A program made the translations under genes and the position numbers. DNA of 64,000 bases from Immersiella caudata. Its lineage: Eukaryota > Ascomycota > Sordariomycetes > Sordariales > Lasiosphaeriaceae. The stretch covers positions 5,518,001 through 5,582,000 of the forward strand of contig JAULSU010000001.1 of assembly GCA_030512335.1 (NCBI GenBank), read 5' to 3'. This document shows, one piece after another, positions 10,663-23,611 of this stretch (position 1 is its first letter; each line of letters begins with the position of its first letter). Under the pieces are notes generated by a model that made no database searches, was not told the DNA's origin, and saw nothing but the letters and a program-made list of their open reading frames with translations.

Positions 10663-13600
10663 CTACCCGGACAAGAAACCACCCCTCTTCACGACCTCTT
10701 CGCAAATCTTCTGCAGTGGCATGCTATTAATAGCCTGCCCAATTGACACCCCCGTGGTCCTCTTCAACCAGTTGTCGATATTCGTTCCCCTCATGGAATC
10801 CGAGTTACACTCGGTCGGCGTCATCGAGCTCTCGATGTCGCTCGCGTCAATATTCGGAATGATCGACACCATGGCCGCAATCAACGGCCCCAGAATAATC
10901 TCCACACCTTCTTCCATCGTCTGTGCCATCTTCAGTCTCGGCTGCAGATTCTGGCCGTTATCCGTTGACCCCCCGGAGCCGGCCAGCTCGGAATCTGACA
11001 GCCCTCCCACATCTACACGATTAAGATGCGCAAACAGAGCCGTCTCTGCCCAAAAGGGATCCGCAGGGCAAGTCTGACGGATCAAACCACCCGTGCCAAC
11101 GCCCATAACCACCTGCGGAGGAAGGGGCTTATCACCCGTTGCGAAGCCCGCGATGGCACGTTCCACCATGAAGAGCATATCGGCGAAGCGGATACCAAAG
11201 TATCCGACTGAGCGCAGCAAATCCATCATTTCTTGATCGACCATGCCCGCGCCGATAATGGGGCCTAGATCGAGAGAAACGGTGCGCTGCCCGCGGGCGG
11301 AGCGGTAGCGCGCGAGGGCATCTTGGAAGGCGTTGCCGGCGGCGTAATTGGATTGTCCGCGGTTGCCAATGACGCCGGCGGCGGAGGAAAGGAAGAGGAA
11401 AAAGTCGAGGTGGGACTGGGGGAGAAGGCGGTGGAGGTTGTACGAACCGATGGTTTTGACGCGGGAGGCGAGTGCCCAGTCCGGGTAGGTCATGTTTTGA
11501 TAGGTAAAGTCCCGTAGTGCTCCGGCGGCGTGGATTACGCCTCGGAGTTTGAGACCCGTGGTCTCTAGCCAGCTCGCAAAGGCCAAAACTTCGTCTGCAA
11601 TGCAGATGTCAAGTTGATAGGTGTAAATCTTCACGCCGGGTGACTGGCGGAGCTTCTCGTATCTTTCAGTTAGTGTCCTCCCCGCTGGTGCGCCCGAGCG
11701 TGAGAGCAGGACAATGTGTCCAGCTCCCTGCCCAGCCATCCACTCAGCGATTCCCAAACCAAGCCCACCGAACCCTCCAGCGATAGCATATATTCCGTTG
11801 GGGTCAAACTCTGCGGCGTGCTTGAGGGGGTTGTATCCAAAGACGACCTCTTCGTCCTCCCGGAACTCAAGAACATGGGTGCCAAGAGCCGGGTCTCGAT
11901 CCATCTGCTTCAGCGCATCGCCTGCCCGACCGAAGGAATAGACATGGCAAAACTGTTTCATCAGAGGCGCCTCCACGCTCACGGATTTGTACACCTCGCT
12001 GAATTGGTTATCCAAAGTGAGACCCATCTCGAGATACCCCTGAATATCGAAGCGCACAAACTCGAACGATCGAGGAGGGAGACGGATACCGTCCCAACTT
12101 GTGGGCCCTGACACGATCTGGAACACTCGACCATCTGTGGAGTTTAGTTAGCCGCCACAAGCTTGCATTCAGTTGTCAAGTCGGGCAAGTACTTACGAGT
12201 AGCTACGAGCGTGAAGCTCGCGTCCATGTGTCTCGCATCGGGGGAAGGATCAAATACCAGATCCACCGTGCTGCCATTTCCAGCAACTTTCCGCACCCCC
12301 TCCAACAAAGTCGGTCCTTCCAGGATGACCGAGTCGTCCGAAAGACCAAAACACTCCTTGACAAAGTCACTCTGCTGCTCGGTCGACACAGCAGCAATAA
12401 CCTTGGCGCCGAGATGCTGGAACACCGCCAAAGCCGCCATCCCATGTGCCCCTGCAGCATCATGAACAAGGAAGCTCCGAGCCCGGCCCGTCTCCAAAAG
12501 TCCCTGAGCAGACCGATACGCTGCATACACAGCCAACACACTCCACGGCACAGCCCCCTCACCAGGCCCGCCATCAGACAGCCCCTGGACATATCCCTCC
12601 TTGGCAACAACCGACGCCCTTACGGCCCCCTTGGGACACAGCGCAGCGACCTGCTGCCCGATCTTTAAACCCTCAACGCCACTTCCCACCTCCAAAACCG
12701 TGCCCACCACATCCATTGCAATCGCCGTTCTAGTATTCCTCCCTAGCGCCGTATCCAAATCCGCAGGGAACAAGAACGCCTTGCTCACCGATATCCGAAC
12801 CTGGTCTTTCTCCAACGCGAGCGAGGCCTGCTCATCCTCTGCGAAATATAGACTACCAAAGTTGCCCGGTGTTCCGATCTCCAGTTTCATGCTACCCTCG
12901 GCTCCCTTGGCCGGTCCAGACTCCAGAAGGAGTCCCTTCTCGCGGCCGTGCTCGATAATACTGTTCACGTCCTCGAGAGGCGCAAGGCGCGGGATGTACA
13001 CGCGCCCGCCGAGCTCGACAAATTCGGTGTCAGGGGTAGGGTCACCAATATCAACACTGGGTTCGATGATCGTATCAACGAAGAATTTCTGTATCAACGC
13101 AGCTGATTCTTGTGCTTTGTCACCACGCTCAAGATCCAACAAAATGATCTCCTTTTGGCTGTCCTCGGAGCGAACGGTCCTCGCCCAGCCGAAGAAGGCA
13201 GCGTTCCAGGGGGCGTCGCCGCCCGTTTGGCCAGCGCGGGTGACCCAGAGAAGGGCCTTAGACGTGCGGAGGATGGTCTTGGCTAGTTCGTACTGCCGCT
13301 CGTTCATGTTGAAGACGAAACCATGTTCGTCGTAGAGTTCGACTAGAGAGATGACAAAGGTGTTGCTGATGTCGTTGCTTGGGTCCTCAAGCCAACTCAG
13401 GGGCTCGATTTGAGCATCAAGTCCGGATTTCTCGAGGTCCTCGCGCAGGTTTGTGGCGACTGGGTATGTTTGGGAAGGCGAAGGTGCCTCTGGGATGAGA
13501 ATGATGATCTCGTGGCCACGCCTGGACTTGGGGGCGTCTCGCTTCTTCTGGAAGAGCTGCAGGGACCCGATTTCGTTGACATGGATCGCCTCGCCAACTC

Positions 13601-16600
13601 TGTCCAAGAAACTGAAACTCGCGGCAGGGTGTTGCTGCTCCGCAGCTGAAACAGCTAGGACGAACCCACCAGTACCAACCAACCTCTCCAGAGCCTCTCC
13701 CGTCACTGGTGTTGTATCCTCCACAACAACAAGGCCGAACTTATGCGGCGATGCATCCTCTCCGACCAGAGATCCCAGCGTTGAGTACGCCAACAGGGCC
13801 TGATGCCTTTCCGCAATAGCCTTCAAGACCTTCTCATACCCCTTGTCAGACTCCGCACTAATGGTATACCTCCCCAGCCTCGGAGTCCCAAAAGGGGCTC
13901 CATCCTCTCCATGCGCCAGCGCCTTGAAAGCCATTGCCGCTATTTTCTCGTCCTCACCCAGGTGCAAAATGCTAACCCCTGGGTTCTTATGGCCCAAAAT
14001 GTCAAGCCACTTCTCAAAGTCGCCAAAGCCGGCATAGCGAAGATCTTCCTTCCAGACAACCCGTGACGAAAGGTTTCGATGACTAGGCAGAAATCCCACG
14101 CCACCGGCTACCATCGAGGCAAGAGACATCGCCCTGAGCCCGTTGACCTCGATTACTTGGCTATCCGTCTCCGTGCCTCGATGCCACATATCGATGCAAG
14201 CAGAGGCCTGCTTAAGCCCAATGCTAGCTCCCGTGGCCACACCAAAGAAAGTCGTGCCCGCTCCGCCAGGAATATTCGCCGCGACCTTGACACTGTCGAT
14301 GAAGAACGGCACCATGGGGTCGCTTCCCAGTGTGAAGAACGCCTGGAACACGGCGTCCAGCGTGGCTGGGTGTATGACATGGTCGAACTCAAAATTCTTT
14401 GGCATCTTTGCCTTCGTATCCGGAATCGCGATGCTCGCCCAGCACTGCTTTTGCGGCCCAACGCTCTCCGTCCGGCCCATCTCAACAATGTTCCTGAACA
14501 AAGGACCATAGTTCATACCCACGACATCCAACCCCTCATAAAACTCAAACGCGCTCAACCCTCTCTCGCCCCTCTCAACTTCCTCCTTCCACTTCCCATC
14601 AAGCCCCTTTACCAACAACCCCCTCTCCCCCCTCCTTTCTGCCCCTCTTCGATAAAACCTGACTGTAAACTCTCCCTTTGCGTTCTCTTGGAACGGCGCG
14701 TCCCCATATGGTTTCGAATAGATCCCAAACTCATACCTCCACATCGTCAGCCCGTCCTTCGTCGACTCCTCCACCCTCTTCGCATTCATACAATGCTCCA
14801 ATCCATCTTCATCGCTCGGCACTACCATCGGCGCCTTGATCTCGAACTTGGATACCTCGTAGTCCAGAATATCGGCGGGCGAATTGACAACGTCATGCAC
14901 CACCTGACCCGCGGCTTCGATCGCCATGACAACCATTCCCGCAGCAGGATACAAAATCTCGTTTTGAACCTGGTGGTCTTGAAGCCAGGGGTTTTCAGAC
15001 ACGCGGAAGAAGCCTCGCCAGCGAGGCTCGTACGGCATAACGCCGTCGGATGTAGGCGCGCCGATGTAATCTCTGCGCCCGAACTGGCGGAAGCGGTGGG
15101 CACGGCTAAGATGCGACTCGTGCCAGTAGCTCTTTTCGTGGTCCCAGGAGTAGGTTGGCAGATCCACAAGGCACTTTGGAAGTCTTCCGGCCTCAGGACT
15201 ATAACCAAAGAGTTAGCAACCACTTACGACCCAATCCCAGACGAGCGTCAAAGAGAACACTCACCTCTTGAAGAACCACTCCATCCCCACCTTCTCCCCC
15301 TTCACCCACATCTCTCCCACGACCCCCATCACACACTCCACCGCATCCCTCCCTCTCTCCAACATCGCAAAGTACTGCACCCCCTTTTCAACTCCAACCC
15401 CCTCCAAAATCTGCCCCAACGCCTTCCCCCAAACCCGATGCGGACTTACCTCCACGAACGCATTCGGCGCCGCATCCAACACCAAACCGCCCACCGCCTT
15501 GTCAAACTCAACCGGACTGACCATATTTCTAGTCCAATACTCCGCATCCAATTCCGGACCAGAGACTTGATTCCCTGTCACGGAGGAAAACATCCTCACA
15601 CCCTTCTTCCCCTCTCGCGGTTGCACACCGCGAATGGAATCCATATACTTCTGCGCAACAACCTTCATGTGATGCGAGTGATACGCTGTTTCCACCGCCA
15701 CCAGGGCATTAAACACCTGATTGGTATCCAACTGAGCCTTGATGGCAAGGATGGAGTCCTCGTCTCCAGAGAGGGTAACAAGCTGCGGGCTGTTGATGCA
15801 CGCTAGTGCCACCGAGTTTGGTCTGATATGAGCGAGATATTCCTGTACGTCGGAGCGGGACAAGCCCACGGCAAGCATGCGGCCGCGGAGGGAGGGATCG
15901 ACAGTGTTGACTGCCGCAGCGCACTGACCGCGGTGAAATGCGAGTTTCCACGCGTCTTCGCGGGTGAGAATGCCAGCGGCGTAGGCTGCTGCAATTTCTC
16001 CGGAGGAATGACCGGCTACAGCGATGGGGGTAATGTCCATGGCGGTGAGGAGGTCGACGAGGGCGACCTGGATGGCTGTGGTGGCGGGTTGGGCTACCTC
16101 GGGGAGGCTGATCTCGGAGGCGTCCTTGGACTGGAGGAGTTTGCCCTCGAGGGAGAAGTCCTTGTCGAGAGTTTTCATATATTCAGTAGCGGCTTTGATG
16201 CTAGACTTGAAGATGGAGAAGACCATGAGTTCCATACCCATGCGTGCCCACTGGGCGCCTTGACCACAGAAGATTAAGGCTGGTCGGAACTCTTTGGAGA
16301 GGCCCGGCCGGACGACGTCGGATGCGTTGATGGCGGCCATCTTTTGTGTGAGCTCGGAGGCCGATTTGGCAACGATGAAGGTCCTGAAGTCGAGGCGGGA
16401 TCGTCTTGAGTAGAGTGTGTAGGAATAGTCTCGTAGGGATTCCGGATTGGAATTCAGGTACGGGATGTGCGAGGTGGCGATTCGAGGGACGCCATCACGG
16501 TGCTGAGCCGAGAACACGAACAGCCGTGGTAGAACCTCGCTGTCTGCCGACAGCCCTGATGCCCGCGAAGCGAGATCCCAGCTGTCGCCCAAAGAGTTGG

Positions 16601-18348
16601 TATCGGATGCTGACGAGCTCGCGGCCGTCTCCAAGGCGAGCTCTCTATCGGAACGTTGCTCGGCCGGGTCGATGGTGTTGTGGTTAGCCAACAGACCCCG
16701 CTGCTTCAAAAAGGTTCTGGCATCGTCCAGGATACCGTGGGCATTTGTACCCCCGAAGCCAAAACAGTTAACACTGATGCGGCGCAGCCCATCTGCAGGG
16801 AATGTCATCAGACCTTTCGCAATCTGGAGCATGCTAGTTAGTTCAGACGTTCAAACGAAGACATGACCTAACCTACATCAACACCCCATTCTTCATGCTT
16901 GATATCCGGATTCCACTCCCTGAAGTTGATGTGTGGCGGAATTTGCCCCTTTTCCGCAATGAGAATGGCCTTGATCAGTCCTGCAACGCCTGCAGCGCCC
17001 TCCAAATGCCCAATATTCGGCTTCACAGACCCGACGTACATCGGTTTACCGGAAGGTCGGTCGGCACAGAGAGCCGTTGAGATTGCTCTCAGTTCTCTCC
17101 AGTCTCCGACCTTGGTTCCAGTACCGTGGCACTCCACGTATGCTGTTTCGTCGATTCCTAACCCTGCGTCACGATAGGCAGCACCAATGCACCGCACCTG
17201 GGCTTCGGGATTCGGCACTGTAATGCCTGGGGTGCGGCCATCTTGGTTCGAAGCAGTTCCTCGAATCACTGCTCTGATCGTGTCGTTATCTCTGATGGCA
17301 TCTTCAAGCCTCTTCAAGACCACAATACCAACGCCCTCCCCGCGACCATAGCCGTTAGCCCGAGAATCGAAAGTGAAGCACTTACCATCTTCGCTGAGAA
17401 AACCCAGCGATGTCATGGGCATGATGGTACTAGGAGTCAGGATAAGACCGGCACCACCAGCTATTCCCTGTGAAACTGTTAATATCGTCGACAAGAGGCT
17501 GACAGTCATTACTCACAATATCCGACTGCCCAGCTCGCAGAGCATTGACAGCCTGATGGACGCAAACCAGCGAGGCAGAGCAGCCAGTGTCGATAGTCTG
17601 AGAGGTCCCCTGAAGATCAAAAAAGAACGAGATTCGGTTCGCCATAATGGCAATTCCGTTTCCAGTAGCGCAATCAGGGCGCTGTCGTCTGCGAGTCTCT
17701 CATGGATATTTGCTCGTAGTCTGGTTGCCACATCAGAACAGCCCAATCTCGATACAGCTCTGCGCTTACCCTTGACAAAAGACCCGATAAAGACACAGGT
17801 GTTGGAACCCTGGAAGGTCTCCATCGGAAACCCGGCTAAGCCATCTGTAAGCTCCAGGTCAAAGAGATCACGACACCAGCAATCTCACCATTCTCAACAG
17901 CCTCATATGAAACCTCCAACAGGATCCTCTGTTGGGGATCGATAGCATCCGCCTCGGCTTGCGCAACGCCGAAGAACTAGTCACCACACCGCTCAGCACT
18001 CAAGTCATTTCCTACCATCCCAAATGGAACCCACCTTGGCATCAAAAGCAGAAACATCCTCATCGATGAAATGGGCCCCCTTGAAGTTGAACTGTCCCAC
18101 CATGTCAGCAAACATCTCCACCCCTCGCAAAACACACGACAACTCACACTATCCGACCTAACACTCGGATGGTAGAACCCATTGATATTCAACCGATCTG
18201 CCGGAAACTCCCTCCAAGCGCTCTTTCCCTTGGACAGCACATTCCACAAATTCTCCGGGCTGGACGCATCCCCCGGGAACCGACACGCGACTCCTACGAT
18301 CGCGATCGGCGTCGGAGACGATGCGTCGATATTCTCCTTTTCAGTCAT
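10663..18348 (-). CDS. Highly reducing polyketide synthase (KS-AT-DH-degenerate MeT-ER-KR-ACP), frame break in KS
   Basis: Nine exons on the minus strand: 18148-18348, 18035-18091, 17889-17976, 17770-17835, 17517-17720, 16877-17467, 15265-16823, 12197-15198 and 10663-12134, about 2412 aa. The KS has its Cys in DTGCSASLV (near residue 184) and both His (ECHGTGT, NIGHLEG). AT has GHSSG (Ser near 675). DH has DHQVQ (His near 997) and an Asp in TLDAVFQ near 1208. KR has GGFGGLGLG and SNYAAGNAF, and the ACP has a Ser in NSDSMRG near 2369. Exon 5 carries one extra base (around 17676) compared with the frame needed on both sides; no GT exists there for an intron. Uncorrected, the KS would end before its Cys. 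Between DH and ER the C-methyltransferase is shrunken and lacks its SAM glycine motif. The ER cofactor loop reads AAGAHGMAAL in place of a GGVG-type loop. The product is a reduced polyketide of unknown structure. Confidence 0.9.
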
Positions 18349-21300
18349 CCTGACAGTGCTCGACCAAGAATTCCACCCAACCAAACCAAAGACTACTGAG
18401 ACCGATGTCTTTAAGTGGTTTGATCCGCGATAGGGATGGCCGGTGGTGTTGTGCAATCTGTGGTAGGGGTTGCGCTACCCTCTATCTATCTGTTGTGATA
18501 GCTGTCTCGAATGTAGAGTAAGGAGCTGATGTGTAAACCGCGAGTTGCGAAGCCAATGAAATGGAGAGAACAAAAGTCCAGGGCAGGGAGATATCCAAAG
18601 AGCAGGAGGCAGGAGACTCCTTGCAGGACCACTTACATATCGGCCCGTGAGCCCAGGGGGTTTGGATATAGGCTCTTCACCTGGCCATCAACGGACAAGT
18701 GCTGATCTGTGGGGTTAGGCCAAAGGCTGACTTATGTTTGGGAATACGCCCTAGAATAGGTGTGAACGGGTCTGCCGGTACGCTAGGCCGGGATTGTTTC
18801 CAAGGCCCGTCAGGATGCTTGGATCCCAACGGAGTCAAGCATAAGGCCTGCTACCTGCACCCCCTTCGAGATACGGCTGGTATCAGTTCTGAGCAGTCCA
18901 TCCTGCAGCCTCTTAAGGGCGCCCCGCGAACCGGCAGAACTGCCTCCATGGCTTGGTAATAGCTTAGACGTGACGCCACCAAAAGATGAAGACCCTCAGC
19001 AGGCATCTAGACACTCGGAGCCTTGATATCCAGTAGGTAGCTGCAGCGTTTCCCCTCATCCACTTGGACTGGGATCTACCTGGAAGAATTTAACCGGCAA
19101 AAATCAAGGAGACGTTAACGATACAAGAGTACAAGACAGTAATGCGAGAGAGCAAACACAACCATTGGGGGGGGGGGCGCGCGGGTCGGCGATGGGCCAA
19201 GACGATGCAACATCGCAACTCGAGCTGTTGGCCGACACACGGTTCGTTTTCCGTCGAATGCGCGTGAAGGATTCGACGAATGATAACCTGCCGAGCATTG
19301 TGCTCGTTTTGAGGCGAGACCCAGTAGACGAGCGGACGATGTTACGCTCTTGTCTTGAAGGATCGCCGTGAGGTGTCCAAGACGGGTGAAAAGCAAGCTC
19401 GAGCCGCGTTGGCCTACTGGGTACTCTAGGCAACCTGATGCACTGCCTGTTCTTCTCGAGATCGGATCTTGGAAACCGAGGGCAAATTTCAATCCCTTTG
19501 GCGTCGTATGAAGCCGAAATATGGCAGAGCTCTCTTGGGTGTTTCTCGATCGGCTTCTTGGACCGGCGAGAGAGCCAATGGATGGGCAGTCATAATTGCC
19601 GTCCTTTCGTTACTCATCATGTGAGGGATCGGGATCCAGCGCTAGGAAAGGTCTAGTTCGGCTTCGGAACCGCGTCTTTGGAATGTCTCGGACCTCTTTG
19701 CGTCAGCTCTACCGTTGCAGAAGGAGCAAGGCGGCGGCATGAGGCGGCATTTTGCCCCACTGTAGACTTCCTAGATTCGACTTCGGGGGAAGCGGCCGCT
19801 AGCTCGATGGACGTGGACATGGCCGCTGGCGAACATGCCTTCTGTTTTCCAGTGTCGTACAATCTCCGCTTGGGGCTCCTCGATGAACAAGCGAACTGCG
19901 GCGCAGCACAGCTAACAGACCCGTGCGGTGTGTGTTCCGTGGAGAAAATTGACCCGCCGAGATGGGTGAGGTGGGAACGAGGCACAGGTGGGATAGCAGG
20001 GCATGTTTGCCGCGGCTCGAGATGGGCTTGGCATCATGCCCAGACCGCGGTCTGGTCAACGTCGAGCTTCCATCTGCACCTGAGAGGCAAATGCGACTTG
20101 CAGAGGACCATCGCATAGCATTGCGCAAGAAGTCGAGAATTTTGTGGGTGGTACGTCGTTCCTTCCTGGTCCTTGGTGGGTTCTGCTGCGGCCGCACCAA
20201 TCGCAGCCAAATCTCGCTGTTTCATTTCTGACACCTGAGTGGCAGAGCAATCGGGCAGACAAGAACGACACCATGATTCTAGAAAGCGTGCAACATCAGG
20301 CCGGCCTTGCTGATGCGTTTCACTGCATGCTGGATATCCTTGGGATCGTCCCAAGAAATGGGGGGGGGGGGAGTGCTCCAACCAACTCATCACTCTTCTT
20401 CAGTTATGTCTCGCAGCGGTGCTCAACGCCCTGCCGGTTGCCTGGTCGGCCAGAATGGTGGGCCCCGCTAGGTGAGCTGTGTTTGTGATGGGGCACCACG
20501 GATGACACGGGCACACGGCCCGGGGCAGTATACGGACCGAACGGAACTTTCCAACGTCGACGTCCGTCTACGCCCGCGAAGGCGCGGTTCTAAACCGGTG
20601 AACCCGCTTTGCGTACCTAGGAGCAGAGCGCCCACAAAAGCAAGAAGCTGTTATCCCTTGCTGTGACGGTACGACCATGGGCAGGGCTCTGTCGAGGGAA
20701 CCGCCTCGCGCGGCTAGGTTGACACTTGTCTGTCATAGAGTTCTACAAGGGAGCACACTCACCGGTGATCATGTCACGCTTGGCTCCTCTCGACGAACGA
20801 GGCAGCTCCCCGCACAGAACCCAACAACTCCTCCTGTTCACCTCAGTCATGGTCACACATTGCACGACATCCGTCATCAGTCGTGTCACTTTCAGGAGGC
20901 ACCTTGTCTCGGTAGTGTGAGGCAGCAGGCGAGAAAGAGGGGCGGCGAAGATAACACCGCAAGCCCGCTGCCGCACTCGCCCTGCCTCTTCATCGATAGG
21001 CGGGCGTGGCCCGAAAGCGCAGAGGGCGGGTAGCATATCTCCCCAACGTCTAGGACAGTCCTCCGCGAGAACCTAGCATATCACAGGCGCTGATTGAACG
21101 GCATCCGAGGCCAAGACATCTTCGGTCATCTGCTAATATACCGAGGAAGAAGTGTCTCAAACCCGTCAGGTTGAAATCGACGCTTCTTCCGCAAGGGCAG
21201 CTCAATCCCGCCCTCTTTCCCGTCGTAGCTGAAAGACTACATTAATACAGCCTACTCTCAACTTTGACGTGTGATGGGTGCATCTTCATCCCCATCGACG

Positions 21301-21668
21301 TCGTTCAAGCTCTGGAGGCGGGAACCACTGGATCCGGCACTGGTCGGCGTGGGGTCTTCTTTCCCATCCAACCAGGCGTGACTGTTGCGTCGCAGCTGTC
21401 TTGGTTTTCTGAGCAGGGCAAGAGAGATCTGTCACACCAACAACAAGCGTCCTTCTCAAGTCGAGCTCCCGTTTCTCTGCGGCATTGAAATCTTGCCAGA
21501 ACCACACCACGACGGAGCAGCTGGCCTGCAGACACCAGGAAACTCTTTGAACAAAGCAATCTCCCTCGCGTTTTGGATTCGATAACCCTGAGGGGTTTTT
21601 GGGCTGCAACAAAATCTTACCCCTTTGGTTCGATGACTCTATCATATCCCAATCCTTCGCTGTCCGAT
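18349..21668. other. Divergent intergenic region between PKS and MFS exporter
   Basis: This 3.3-kb stretch separates two divergently transcribed cluster genes, so it should contain both promoters. Open frames reach 146 codons (19678-20118, +) but overlap others on both strands and show no zinc-cluster (Cys6) or other regulator motif. Two G runs occur, 11 G at 19167-19177 and 12 G at 20360-20371. A cluster-specific transcription factor is often found in this position; none is recognisable. Confidence 0.5.
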
Positions 21669-23611
21669 ATGGCCGACGACCACAATAAAAGTGTGGAGGA
21701 GGGGCAGACGCGGACGGCTCCTAACCCAAAGACGCCTCTGCGCAAGGTTCTCCTGACGGCCATGTAAACATCCCCCCTTTTTTGCCCCTTCTTCGTCTTG
21801 GACACCATCTGACCTACGCGCCAAGAATCCTATCGGGCCTGATGTTTTCTTGCCTTGACACCTCAATCGTCTCAACCTCGATGGTAACTATCTCGCTCGA
21901 ATTCGGAAACTACCAAGACACGCCATGGGTAATTTTGGGTTACCTTTTGACATACATGAGTACGTGGACGTCCTCCTCAATCACCATCGTTAGCGCTGAC
22001 CATTTTCCACACAGGTTTTGCGGTTGGATTCTCCAAGCTGAGCGATGTGTACGGCCGCAAAAACCTCCTCGCTGTCGCCTGGGTACTATTTTCCGGCTTC
22101 TCGATATGGTGCGCGATGGCAGGATCCATGTGGCAACTGTTCGTCCACCACTACCTCCCCAATGTAAGCGTAACTGACTGAGCATCTTGTCCAGGATCGC
22201 CGCTCGCTCTCTCCAGGGAATAGGCGGGTCTGGTCTTTACAGCCTGGCGCAGGTGTGCTTGGTCGAGCAAGGACCTGATCGGCCAGAGATCGTGGGCGCA
22301 TTGGTCGGCATCACTTTGTCCATCTCGTACATCCTCGGCCCGCTGCTTGGGGGCGGGATATCCCAGTGGACCTGGCGAGGCATATTCTGGATCAAGCAAG
22401 TTCTCGCACCCATTACATCTCTCGAGCGTGATGCTAACAACCTCGCGCAGCCTTCCATTCAGTTTGATTGCTATCGCGGGCATATACACGCTTTGGCCTG
22501 ACGAGCGGCGAAACAAATACGACACGCGAACGGGACTTGCAAAGATCGACTTCGTCGGAAACCTCCTTTTGGTCATAGCCTCGATTCTTTTGATCTTTTC
22601 AATTCAAGAAGGGGCATCGTTTGTGTGGAAATGGTCGAGCCCGATCATAATATGGTCCATGGTCATTTCCGGCGTTTGCTGGTTTCTCCTCTGCGTTTGG
22701 GAGACGTATCTTTTCTACGAAAGCAGCCAGAGAGTCGAGCCAATCTTCCCCCTGCGCCTCGCAGTGGGCCGTGTTTACTTGGCTAGCTTTGTGTGAGTCT
22801 CTTTTCTAACCTCGACGACCAAATCTGACCTGATCCTAGTGTTACACTATTTACGGGCTTCATTTACATCGCTCTTGTTATTAAGATTCCAGAGCGACTG
22901 CAGATCAACCATGGCGACAACGCTCTCGACGCCGGCGTACACCTGCTCCCAATGCTTGGTTCATGCGCCCTCGGCTCGTTTCTAGGAGGAGCGCTGTCGA
23001 AGAAACAAAATCTTACCAGTCAAACGCTCATCGTGGGGTGCGCCCTCCAACTTCTCGGCATTGGCTTGGTGTACAATGTCACGCAACACAACTCAAGTAT
23101 CGGCCCCCTCCTCGGATTTTCAGCCATCTACGGGCTCGGTGTCGGGCTATGCTTTGCGGCTAGTACCATCATTGCAGCGATAGAAGCTCGACACGACGAT
23201 CTTGCGGCTGCTCAAGGCGCCGTCGCCCAAGCTCGTGTGTTCGGCGGTGCCCTTGGGTTGGCCATCTGCACAGTCATCTTCAACGACAAGCTCCAGAAAC
23301 GGCTTGGTCCGGGCTCTGGATCCAATATCAGCGGGGATCTTCTCGATCAGATCCATCGAAGCCCGTTGATAGCCCTAACTCAGGACCCCGGACTCCTCGA
23401 CAAGATTCGAGAAGTGTATTTGGATTCCTTTGGGACACAGATGGTCACGATGACGGCTGTGGCTGGGCTGTCTCTTGTTGTCAGTGTCATGACTTACCGG
23501 TCGAAACCGTCGCCAGTTACCGACGCTATGGCATATCACAAAGAGCTTGCATCCCGCCCGAACGACACAGAACTGGAAAGCACCAGTAGCATTCGATCGC
23601 TCATACGGTGA
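21669..23611 (+). CDS. MFS drug/toxin-efflux transporter (DHA14-like)
   Basis: Exons 21669-21763, 21826-21959, 22015-22138, 22195-22395, 22451-22792 and 22840-23611 join to 555 aa, a usual length for 14-helix MFS pumps. After a short charged N-terminus come TM1 with SCLDTSIVSTS, the loop motif KLSDVYGRK, RSLQGIGGSGLYSL, and the motif-C-like ISYILGPLLGGGISQW followed by GIFWINLPFS. The second half contains further hydrophobic helices up to about residue 510 and a soluble tail. Intron 4 (22396-22450) starts with GC (GCAAGT) instead of GT, while the reading frame and the family residues on both sides fit exactly. Intron 3 begins with the weaker GTTCGT. An in-frame ATG at 21633 is a possible earlier start. 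Lying divergently from the PKS, it probably exports the cluster product across the plasma membrane (inference). Confidence 0.88.
22396..22450 (+). other. GC-AG intron of the MFS gene
   Basis: The intron runs from GCAAGT to CGCGCAG and contains a GCTAACAA branch-site-like element. No GT donor nearby keeps the WINLPFS segment in frame. Confidence 0.7.

Noticed and set aside
14079..15806. A 575-codon open frame on the + strand across the PKS DH and AT parts.
   Set aside because: It is antisense to a well-supported PKS exon, is Arg/His/Pro-rich and has no domain. It also spans the 15199-15264 intron of the real gene.
19678..20118. A possible decayed regulator between the PKS and exporter.
   Set aside because: No zinc-cluster Cys pattern or conserved block could be found in any of the six frames.
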